Shown here piece after piece: positions 12,701-24,700 of a DNA stretch of 64,000 nt. The first letter of the stretch is position 1; each line of letters begins with the position of its first letter. Position numbers and translations under genes: made by a program. This DNA is from Burhinus oedicnemus. Taxonomy: Eukaryota > Chordata > Aves > Charadriiformes > Burhinidae. The stretch is taken from NCBI GenBank assembly GCA_008921705.1, contig VFFE01006808.1, positions 4,250 through 68,249 on the forward strand. Direction: 5' to 3'. The notes under the pieces are model-generated. The model ran no database searches, had not been told where the DNA came from, and saw only the letters and a program-made list of their open reading frames with translations.

Positions 12701-15700
12701 GGAGAAAGCAAGTGTTGGAGAGGGCAGGAGGTTCTGAGATGGGGGCTGGTGTTTCAGTGGGAGCTGGAGCAGGGAGGCAGAAGGGAGAGAGAGAAGGTTA
12801 GCCCAAGAAGACACAAGAATCTGCCCCCAGCTGACGTGCATGGCATCTCATGAGGAAAAAAAGTCTATGCAGTTTCCTTGAAAAGGTTCTGCCCCAATAG
12901 AGCAGAAAACAGACCTGATGGAAAAACCTGGCAGAAATGCCTTGATTCGTACCTATTCCTTTGTGCGCTGTTACACATCCCAAAACACAAGGAACAAAAA
13001 AACTTCAGACATACATCTTGTGATGCTCAACCACCTCCACCCTCATCTAACAGGAAAGATCCACTGTGTCCCATATTCCCAGCTTTGGCTCACTGTTCCA
13101 CACATGGTACAAAGGAAAAAATTTTCACAGACAAAGCTTCCTGCATGGCTTTCCCAACAACAGCTCAGGAACAGGAAAGCCTGCCAAAAATCTCAACTGC
13201 TATCTGACCATTTCTGTTCCTCTCACTTTTCTATCGACTTTGACAACACAGCTCAATGTGGTCATTTGCTCTCTCTGGACTAGTCTTCATCTAGTATGAA
13301 CTCATGCTGAAACCACACCAGATTACACCACTTTAGCAGCTAGCCCTGCTGTAAGCCTCTTTGCCTTGATGAGTCTTTTACGGTACCACAATCGCTCCTG
13401 CACTTGCTTCAATTGTCCACCTTCCTCACACTGTTAAGAAAGCTATTTTCAAAGGAAAGTGATTCTGAGTAACCTGGAAGTTGAAGTCTGGAAAAGCCCA
13501 AATATGGAAATTTGGCATAATTACCCCCAGATGGAGCAGGTGAACCATTGGAGTCTCTCAATGTAGAGGTGGTGCACCCCTCATCATTTGGGGTCTCTAA
13601 GCAGTGACCAAACAGTTCTCTAAAGACACCATGCTGTGTGGGACTGCACTTGCTACAGAATCTACTCCTGCTGGGCCACCACCTTGTGCCCTGTGAAAAA
13701 GATTATGTTGGCCAGTCCCAAAGGCAGATCCCTTTGGGGTCAGACTCTGCAACAGTTTGCTGAGATGGGGTAGAATCTAAGCACTACAGTCAAACACGGA
13801 GGATATTCAGGTTGGACACCTCATCCAGACCCTACTTCTCAAAAAGACCACTGCCATCTCCTATGCACACAGCATATTACAACACAAGCTCTATAGTCTA
13901 GTTATCTGGAGGGATTCAGTGCGGCATCTTCAAACAAGTACCTATGGGTGGAGGACCAACCTGGTGCTTCCCTTTGGGACAGGATGACCTGATAGCTTAA
14001 AGAACCTCAGCTGAGAGCTTGGGTTTCTTGACTTACATGGTGACCTTCCCATCCCCACAGTAGGGTGCTCCGTGGACATGGACAAGTGGTGGTGAGGCTT
14101 CTCCTAAGGTTGTTCCGGAGACTGCCTGCACCTGGTAGCGGTACATCTGCCCAGGTGTGACTTCCCTGCAGGAACAGAGAGGACCTGAACAAAGAGCAGG
14201 AGGGAACAACCCATACATCTGCAACAGATTTGCTCACCACAGCTATAGAAATGACACATTTGTGCTCAAGCAATATCAGTTTGACACATGTCTTCATGTT
14301 CTAAACTGCCAGAGGCAGAGACTGTGGGAAAAGGGTCTCTGCCAGGTCATGCAGAGGAGCCTGCTGCTTATTTCCCTAGGGTCTGAGCTGGGGAGAAGCT
14401 GCATTAACTCGAATATTCATTTTACTAGTTGTGTTGATGGGAAGAATGTTTTCGGGTTTAATGAGCTCCTTCTAGTTAGCCTGGGCTCCTGGCAAGGGTT
14501 GTGCTAGCATGATGGGTCTGCAACAAGCTTCCTTGATGGATAGGAAAGCTGTTCATGGCATTGAAAGTGGTAATTTCCAGGGGAAAAAAAAAAAAAAAAC
14601 AAACCCAAGGAAAACCATCCAGGGATTCAAAGGCATGACCTCAGGAAGTCATCAAAACTGCCCCAGCCACCCACTCAGCCTGCGACAGAGCAGCCTCATC
14701 ACTCACGTGTCAACAAACTGGCGGTGCACCTGCGCTGGGGCAGCAGGGGATCCATTTGCAAACGGGGGGTCGCGGAGGACTCGGTACTGGATCAGCTTGC
14801 AGGCAGAGCAGAGAGGGCTGTGGGGCATGGAGGTCAGCAGGGCTGTGTCTATCTCCATCCTCTCGTCAAAGGTGTAGATTTTGACTCCAGACACCTTTTT
14901 AGGGATGTTGAGCTTCACAGTAAAGGGGACATCACAGAAGGTGTCCAGGGGGCCCAAATGGATGGACTCCCCCTGCTCTGTCAAGACTTCGATGTCAGAC
15001 AGTGCCTTGGGAGAGCCAGTGGAGAGGTACGTGGTCCAGAGGGTGAGGGAATCAGGGTAAACGGGGTGCAGGAAGCGCAGCTCCAGGATGCAGCCATCCG
15101 GCTGGGGGCATGGTACCGTCATGTTCATGTGGTACAAGTGGAGCTCCGGACTCCAGGCCTGCAGGCTGGGCTCACAGGGCTGATCCACATCCGGGGGCCC
15201 TGGGCAGGAGGGACAAGGTGGAGGCTGATGAGAACCAGGTGACAGCTGACCTCACAGGGGTCCCAGAGGGGCAATCCTCCCTGCAGGTACTCCATGGGCG
15301 CTTATGCATCTCTGTGCTATAGCTGGACACCCATGTGGTTTTGCACCCTGTACAGGCACGTACCAGAACTGGTGGCATCTGCCCTAACCTCCTAGAAAGC
15401 AATAAGCACCACTGGTCTCCCAGCTCCTGGGTACGCATACAAGCACAGATCTGGTGTCTCAGAGCCCTCTAAAACAGGGACAATGGTATCCATGCTGCAG
15501 CTGGTCGCAGTGCTACCAGCAGCTCTAGAGACAGCCTGGACACAGCTGGGGAACACGAAGCTTGCTGTGTAGTCTCGTGGGCACAGGAGGCTTGCCAAGA
15601 CCACCTGAACTCTGAGTCCCTGTGGCTCCATGGGTTTGGACAGTAGCTAAGCAGAGCAAGAGACCGAAGCTTTCCACAGGCACATGCTGGAACAGGTCAC

Positions 15701-18700
15701 AGGCAGGAAGGGACCAGGTCCAAAGCAAGCCAGGGAAGCAGCTCTGGAAGGCTGTTCCTCCACCAGGACCTCCAGGACAGTGCCCACGCTGACCTAAGAT
15801 CCCCAGCCTGCCTCCCCTGGTGGTGGATTAGCACTCAGCAAGAAAAATGTGGTGTTGGGATTTCAGTCCCAGAAAGCATCACTGGAATTCATAATCCTGT
15901 AGTAGGAATATCCTTGTCTTCAACCACTGCTGCCAGCATTTCTTAGGACCCAGCACCAATTCAAAGCCTGCATCCATTTAATATTAGTCTTCTAAAAACC
16001 ACAAAACTTGTCTTTTTTTTCACCAGAGCAAACATGTATTTGTGATAATTGCAGGTCATGCATAGGAGAAAACACCATCCAGTAACTCCAGAAGCAGATT
16101 TAATATGCCATTGAATCAGACAGGTGGGGGAAACAGGAAGCGCTGACAATAAATGAGCTAAGCTTTGATTTGTTTGGTATCACTTATTTGATTATTTCTT
16201 TAAGTTGACTTCCCCCTGCCCTCGACTTGCAATGCTAGCAAGAGATGATACTCAAATTAAAGAGTTTTCAGGTGCAGAATCTCAGCTACATCCTGACACT
16301 TCTTTTCTCAAAGCATGGGCTACATCTCAAAAGTGTAGTAATGTCCAAACTGCACTTTCTCAGCCGTCACCCTGGCACATTTTCAATTGATCTCAGTGGC
16401 TGAAACATGCGGATGCACAAAACTAACAGATCCTCTGGCTCCCCATGGTTCAGCAGCAGCACGTGCACTACATACAGCCCACAGGATCATTTCACCTGGT
16501 GTCTTGCCTCCTGTGCTCTGCCCTTGGAGGAGTTGAGGTAGCATGAAAAGCCCAACAGCTCCTATGGCAGCTGCATGACCCTGAAAGCTGCCACCATCAT
16601 GCCCGCAAGGTGGGTCTCTAAACCATCACCTGGGTCTCAGCACAAAAACAGTTGTGACACCCTGCTGTTTACCTTGCCAAGGAGGAATTGCGTCCAACCC
16701 AGATTGCCCAGGACTTGGTACAGACTGAGCAAGTCTGCTCAGCAAGGAGCTCCCCTTGCTCCCTTTGGACAAGGCTGCATCAAAGCCTGTGAATGCCCCT
16801 GAGGTTTTGGATGAGGTTCCCAAGCTCTACGTTGTAAGACTTATTTCAATGAAATGCCCCTTCCTTTGACCAGTATGTCTCATTAACACCTTTCTGGGCA
16901 ATGATTGGGGTTACTATCGGTGTGTTAGTTTTTTGTCCAAAGCCAGCTGGCAGTTACCAGGTATCTCCTGGGCACCTAGAAGTCCTTCCTACACTAAAGA
17001 GCCACCCCAAAGAGGAGACAACTCATTGTCTAAAAGAAAAAAAGCGTTTTCTTTTCCCAACAAGATCTCATCTCTGTCCAGGGAATTCCAGCCAGGGAAA
17101 GAGAGGAGGTGTTTACCTTCTGCTTCTTCTGGGGTCCAGTAGCCAGAGGAATCACAGACCCGAGGGGAAGAGGCCTTATACACATACTGACGGAAGGTGC
17201 CGTCCTCTGCACAGTCATCACAGAGCGTGTCCTGCTCCCTGCAGACAAAAGACAAAGGCACTGGCATGTCTAACCATGACCAGTTAATTTTCCATTCATG
17301 TTTGTCCGGGCAGGATAAGATGGGAAGTTCGAAAAGCAAAGCTAAGCTCTCAGGAAGCCCCTGGGCATATCATTCTGTTTGAAATAAGCTTCGTCAAAGA
17401 CAGGAAAATAAGAGTGACCATGAGACAAGATGGGTTTAATCCCTCTTCTTCTACAGGCTGTCTGGGTAGTCTTGGATGGGCAATTGAATCGCCTGTTCCC
17501 TACCCATGAAGTGGAGCTAAGAGACTTCACATTTCCCAGGTCAATGCCTCTGCAGTTGGGTGGGTGCAGTAGGGTCTATCTCTGCTAAACCCCAGAATCA
17601 GGTTTTGGTTTTCATCACCACTGTAATACGGAACAGTCACAATAATGTCAATTAAAGGGTGTCCCACTGTGCCTCCCAGGAAAAAAAACGCACTTTTCTG
17701 TGATAAGGGCCAGCCTCAGCCCATTTCCTTGACCAGTTCATCTCAGGGGGTGCAGGACCCCCACCCTGGACCAGATGCTGCACCAGTTATGAGCGAGAGC
17801 TGGGGATGGATCTGAAGATCCAGCACTTGCCTCTTAGATCAGTGTTCTCCTGCTCCCCGATGGCTCCATTCCCCACAAAAGCAGTTTGGATGACTCGAGG
17901 CCACCCAGTGCTCAGAGGCTCTCATGCCTTGGGGTTGACAGGGACATGCTCTTGTTATCACTGGGTGAAAGACCCATAGTGGAAAGACCCAGTTCTTTGA
18001 AAAGGCAGCAAACACTGATGCAAGGGTGTCCCAGCTGCCCTCAAACAGCACTTTTCTTTTAATTGCAAGAGAGAGCTTTGTGAAGCAGCTTTAAAACAAG
18101 TTCAAGAGCTCTTTAATGTGTGCTTATGGTCCCATAATAAAGGCATAGACCTAAAACCTGGTGGAAACCAAGATGTTTTAGTAAGAGGGGCTGCTGAATA
18201 GAGGCATTGGTGGTGTATCCACGTATCGGTGACTCCCTGGTATTGGGGAAAAGGAAGACAGCCACCCGGTGCTCAGAGCCACGCATTGCTCACCAGTCAA
18301 GCAACTCTGGTTCCTCAGCATCATTTCTCTGGCCTGAAAGGTTTCCTTACTTACCCCCAGTTAGTTACATTGTGAATCCGTGACAGCACTGGGAACGAAA
18401 CCCAGCTCTTGTGGTTCAAGCTCCCTGCCTTAACCACAAGGCTGCATTTCCTCCTGGTAAATAGTTATTTTATACAATAAGTGCTAAATGAAGCTCATTT
18501 TTCATTCTGTAATTGCACTCTGGGGTTTAAGAATTGGCATTGCCTCCCGATGCTCTTTGGCTTCCTCTCCCAGCATCCCGACAGCAGAAAGCTTGCAGGA
18601 GAGCCCATGTGCCAGTGGGGCCATTGCAGCAGCCTGTCTGTTGTGTCTGAGGGCTCTGCTGGAGACGACTAAGGGTGAAAGGGGATAGGAGGGTCTAAAC

Positions 18701-21700
18701 CATAGAAGATCCCTTGTCCCTTCTAGCAGGCTCCTGTGTAAGCCCAACAGCAGATCCCTTACCTCTCGTGGATGACACCACTGATGGGAGGCAGCCAGTA
18801 GATGCTGAGGGAGTCCTGCGTCTGCCCCGTGACCATGGGAGGAATCGGGATGGGCGCAGGCTTCTTGCTCTGGCCCCAGCGCTGGTACACCAAGTCCAGG
18901 TAGCAATGCATCCGGGCCACTTGGTTGGGGGTGAAGGTGTTAGTGCAATCATCATCTGGGGGAAGAGAGGTGGCAAGGATCGGTCAGCAGGGCATGACAA
19001 TGTGCACCTTTCCTGGTCTTCAAACCCGGTTTTGGGGACCTTTGGGAAGACCTGGGGGACACCAGTGTGTGGTTGCTCTCCTGCCAGGACTCTCTGGTGT
19101 CGTGTGTCCCCAAAGCCACAAGATGGCACTGCCTCAGCAGCTCCACATCCCTGCACTTGCCACAGCAGCTTCGGACCGCAGTGGCCTCAACACCAGCTTG
19201 CACCAGCTCTAACATCTGAGCAGTGCCACCATCCTCGTGGGATTCGCAGTGGGTCAGCAGGGGGTGACAGAATTGCTCTACAGGCTTTGGTCCTCCTGTG
19301 CTGTCAGGATGAACACCAGGCCTCCACAGCATGCCTTTGGAAACCAAACCAAAAGAACTCAACTCAAAGGTCCAAAATTATAATAGTACTACTACTAATA
19401 ATAAATAATAGTAATAACAAAGTTGCTTCAGGACTGGCGAACAAAGGCACACCATCATGCAGACAAGAATGGCCTCAGTGCATCTCCAATGACTACAGAC
19501 TGGCAGGGAGGGAGGGATGGAAACAGCCTGTAGTGAGAAAGGGACTAAGAAGGTATTTCAAGCACAGGCTGCAGCCTGTCACATCCCTGCCCACCATGAG
19601 GGAGCACATCAGTAGGGAATGAGGGAAGGTACTAACGATGGAAGCATAAGGGAGAGAAACCCAAGTTTCTAGAGAAAGTGACCCCTAACAGTTTCTAATG
19701 ACTATTACTCATTACCTGTGTAACTCATGTAGTTGTTGAAGGGCGTTCCCGTGAAATGTGTCTGGCCACAGGTGTCATTAGTAGGGTCTGGATCTCGGCA
19801 GAATTTACTCTTTGGGGTGGGGGCAGTGTCGGCACAGAGGTCTCCTGTCTCCATAGACGGAGTTGTCTCCCTGCAGGGATCGTCACAAGATTCACGCTCA
19901 CTCACTCCCTTAAAGACATGGTATAGCCCCAGGATATGTCCCACTTCGTGGATCATGGTGTTCGTGTGGCCATGAATACCATAATAAGCAGGATTGAGGA
20001 CAACTCCACCTAGAATTGCAAGTACAGAGAACATCATCCAGACAGAGACAGTAGGCAGCTGCTGTTACTCACCTGTGCTAGACAAAATTCATCTCATTGT
20101 TCTTCCAGGTCACAGATGAGGTGTCAGATGGAGACTTGAAGATGGATGTATTAACCCTCTTGTAGGATGGGAAGAGGGCTCCTTTGCCCTCTTGGAGTGG
20201 AATGGGATGGGTGTTTTTTCTTCCCCTTCTGATCACACCACTCCCCCCAACATCTTCAATCATTTTGGCTACCATTTCCCTCTGTGTCTTTTTGCATGTT
20301 TATAATTTGGTTCACACTTACAGCTCCAAATGAGGTTTGGAACCAATGCACCAAACTGAGCCTAGACATGTGGCTAAAGCATACCATTTCCCATGGCAGG
20401 TAAGGAGAATGAGGTGCCTAGCAAATTCTTGACATGCTTGGCTGTGTCAACTAGAAGCCACCTTCAGCACAAGTCCATATGAAGATTCAAATGCACTGCC
20501 TCTGGCCCCTACTGAGGCATCAATGGTCTACTGCTTCATCCTCCAAATCAGACCCTAAGGAGTAAATTTAAACTCATACGAGGTGTTGTTGCAATACACT
20601 AAGCTTCTACCACGAAGCTGACTCAAATTCACTGTGTATTTTGGAGTGAGATTTTTCCAAAATGCAGCTTCTGGAGATCCCTTCCTCTCCTTCAGAGGGG
20701 CTTGTGTGTGGGCAAGGTGCACCAAGTGAAGCAGGTGAGAACCCCCACACCCATCACAGCCCTACTCCTCTTCACCAGGGCACTCCAGCCCCTTGGCTCA
20801 AGGGAGCACAAAGGGGCAGTTCATGTCCAAGCCAGTTTGATGCAGGCTCAACTGTCAAAGATGCTGGAGCATGGGTACAGACTAAGTCTGCCAGAAACTG
20901 CTCAGAGCTCCCACCTCATACTGACAGCAATGGCATAGAGTCGGACAGGACCCTTGGCTTGCAGGACAAGGTGTTTTTCCTCTCCTGCTCATCCACCTGT
21001 GATAGAAAGAGCAAGGAGCAATGATGCCGAGGAAAGCCAAGTGGAGCAGAGCCTTCCCTTTGCTCAAAGTCAGCATCTCTGACTCCTGGCCTGGGGTGCA
21101 CACCCTGTACCAACAACTCTGTACCACATCTGCTGGGAAACTGTCCATGGAGAAAGATCAAGAACAAAACTTAACTCTTGTCTCTTACTTTTATTTTGCC
21201 CAAATGAAAATGTCTTTGGAAATTCTACATCTTTTCTCCCTGTTTTGAGGCTTTTCAGTGGCCATTTCCTCCCCTCTCCTCATCTTGCTTTCTTGCTCCA
21301 CCCGCTTTTCCATGCTGCCTTACAGTGGAGTGTGTGCTGGGGAATATCAGCAAGATGAAGGGGCAAAAAGCAGACCCCAGCATGTGCCCAGGCTGACTCC
21401 AGGCAATACCTCCATGGCATGGGAGGCTGTTTTTACCCAATCGCTTTTAACATAGATAGTTTGGATGGCAGCGTGGTGAATAGTTGGCTCCGGCACAGCT
21501 TGCTCCCTTCCTTTGCAGGGCCCTGGAGGATTTACTGTGCCAGCTACCTCACAGCAGAGCCTCTGCTACTGCATCTCTGCTGATGATTGCTGCCTCTGCC
21601 AGCAAAGTTAAAATTGGCAGGGGGCCACTGTGTGATCCTGTCTCCAGCCACAGCATAGACTGCTTGAAATCTACTGCTGGATCAGCTCCGTGCACTACCA

Positions 21701-24700
21701 GACTACCTCATGTCCTCAAGTACAGGGCATTCCTTCCAAGAGAGGGCTTTCTTCAGATCACGGTGTCCCTGGCAGAACACCAGCAGGACTGTGACTCCTC
21801 TGACGGAGCCATGCTGGGTGAACACTGGGTTGGGGCTGGAAAGCGGCCTTCAGAGATGCGCTGAGCAAATCTCTCAAGCCCAACACAGTTGCAATAGGGT
21901 GAAGAATAAGGGTGGCATCTTATAGGGAGCATCTTGTGTGCGTGGCTCATGGAATGGCTGGGAGACGCCATTGACCTGTCAAGTGGCACTGCTTCTTAGC
22001 TAAAAATTTGTGTTTGTTGCTTTTCTTTCCCACAGTATGGATCTTATGCCCAGGGCAGCTTGGCTTGAGGCAAAGGATGGGTCACAAGGTAGCTGCATTC
22101 CCTTTCTCTCCAGTTGTAAAACACCAGAGCAGAGGACCTTTCATCCCATCAGCCATCCCTTTAGTTGACTGCAGATGGGCCACAAGAAGGTACAGAGTTT
22201 GAAAAATCTTTTCGGGACCTTCATGTTGTATCTTGCCAATTGTTAGGTTTTTGCAAGCCACCCCCCTCTCAGTTACCAGGCTGGTCAATGCTATAGAAGA
22301 CAAACACCATCCCTTTGATAGAGAACCCAGTGGGCACAAAAAGGCTGCTTCTCATTTTAATCAAAACAGGGCATGAGAGAAGAGAGAACAGAAAGAAAAG
22401 GCATCTCTGCAGCCAAACCCAAGCCTGAACAAGGCAGGGGCTGCCTGCCCAAAGGTCTGAAGGGAGGAATATGCACACAGAAAGAAAATAGTGTTCATAA
22501 ACAAATAAATTAGATGTGAAAGCCCTGCACTCATCCTGTGGCACTAACCACAAGGAATGGGTCTGAGCACCAGGGGCACAGGAAGCCCTGTGACCAGGCA
22601 GCCCTCCTCCCAGCAGAAACCCAATGCTCTTCCCATGTGGGGGAATAAATGGGATTCCAGCACAGGAAGGGAGAAAACTGTCACATGGACGGGATGCCAA
22701 GGTTGGGTTACCCTGTGCCTCCATCCTCTCCGCTGGCTTCCCCTGTCCCATTCCTCCCCCACACTCCACAAGGATGGTCATATTTTTAGTACTTTTTTTT
22801 ACAGCTAATTAGGTGGCAGGATTAGAAACAGCATGAGAACTCTGCCTTCCTTCCAGAACATCCCCGTCCCTCCATTGCCTGACCCCACAGCTCCCTAATG
22901 AGCTGGGAGAGCTCCCAGCTTTGGACCAGGAAGCTGTATTTCCCCTCTGCAGGGTCCTGGCTGTGAAGGCAAGATGTGTAACATCCCAACAAGATCAGCC
23001 TCCCCTCTCCCTCAACTGCAGATCAGGCTTTCCTTTTCACCTCTGCCTCCTCTTGCCCTGGAAGATGCACTAAATTGGGCTTTAAGTGAACTCTCCCTCT
23101 CATGCCTGAGAACCAGCCCAAGGAGGCTCCCAAGGTCAGCATTTAGACAGCCAAGCTGAAAACTTCAATGTCTGAAAGGGGCCTACAAGAAATCTGGAGA
23201 GGGACTTTTTACGAGGTCATGTAGCGATAGAATGAGGGGTAATGGCTTCAGACTAGAAGAGGGTAGATTTAGATTAGATCTCAGGAAGAAATTTTTCACT
23301 GGAACAGGTTGCCCAGGGAAGCTGTGGAGGCCCCATCCCTGGAAATGTTCAAGGCCAGGTGGGATGAGGCTTTGAGCAATCTGGTCTAGTAGGAGGTGTC
23401 CTTGCCCATGGCAAGGGGGTTGGAACTAGATGATCTTTAAGGTCCCTTCCAACCTAAACCATTCTATGATTCTGTGATATCAAGGGGGTCCAGCACTCCA
23501 AGGCAGGTGAACTAGAGTCTTCTTTGGACTTGCCCACCAAACTGAGGCCAGGCAGCTGGAAACTGCAGGGCTGGTCTTGCCACATCCTCTCCCTCCAGAC
23601 CAGACCTAACAGCTACAGCTGCAGAGCTGGTAACATCCCCAAGGCCAAGCCTCAACTCAGTTTGAGCAGCAAGAGTTGCCCAGTCCATCAGTATAGTGAA
23701 TGATTTGCACTGGTGTGGAGCCCACTTCACTGTCACTCACATATCTCTTGAAAGGTCCCAGGACGTTACTCTGCTTCAAGCCATGATCAACGGCAATGAT
23801 GAAGGACTCTGGTTCAAGCCAGCCCCCAAGAAGCCAACCTGTTCCTGGCTCAGGGCTGTCGCAGAGGATGCGTGCTCAAGTAAGCACTGGATCTTTAAAG
23901 AGCAAACCACAAAGCTGAACCTGTATCATAGGGCCAGTCTTCCCCAAACACTGAGTCATGGCAATTAACGGAACAAACGCATGATGGTTAGTCAGACAGG
24001 AAGATGGCCATTGCTTAAGGTACCTTTGATGGAACAGCTGGCCTTCCTTCAGGATCCACTGACCTCAGCCAGATATATGAGCTGGCCTCAGCTTATATAA
24101 CTACAAAAAGTATTTATAACATCAAATATTCACAATTCCCTTGCCTTTCGACCATGTTTACGTAAATACAATTCTCATGCAGCTACACATGAAGTTTAGA
24201 GCATCTGCCTTGTTACATTGCTAGGGTTTTTGAGGCAAGGCTTTCCACTGCAGAAAGCTAAGTTTTTTTATAGGACAGGAGTTCTTTGACTCCTTGTGTT
24301 TTGTAGTTGAAAAGATTTACTTCTAAGTTCTCAGAAAATTCATTCCAGACCCCAAGCAAGAGCTCTGAATTTGAGAGGGACTCACTGCAACTACGGTGGA
24401 AAGACTGAGACAGACAGTATGGTTAGAAGGAGTGGTGCAAACAGACCTGAAATCTTCTTCCTCTGCTGCTAGCTGGCTGCAAGTTGTCTCTGTCTAGGAG
24501 CTCCACAGCAGCTGAAACACTGCCTGTAGAAGTGTCATTGACCAGCTCAGCTTCTCCATGGCAATAATTATTTCTCATGCTTCAATGAATATAGTTGCTG
24601 TTGGTTAGCATTATTACTGGTCTAAAATGGTAAACCATCTCTAAACTTTCAGAACGGCATTTCTGTTCCTCAGGAGTAGAGAGTGGCATGGGGGTAGCAG

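Noticed and set aside
18362..18447. Functional tRNA gene
   Set aside because: The boxes are degenerate and no acceptor stem or anticodon arm can be folded; a SINE remnant fits better.
18714..19622. 302-codon plus-strand open frame
   Set aside because: It lies antisense across PAPPA2 exon 5 and runs into intron 4 through a microsatellite. No domain is recognised; it is a shadow frame.
22269..22781. 170-codon minus-strand frame in intron 3
   Set aside because: No similarity to PAPP-A2, no suitable splice sites in phase with exons 3 and 4, and a hydrophobic, low-information translation.
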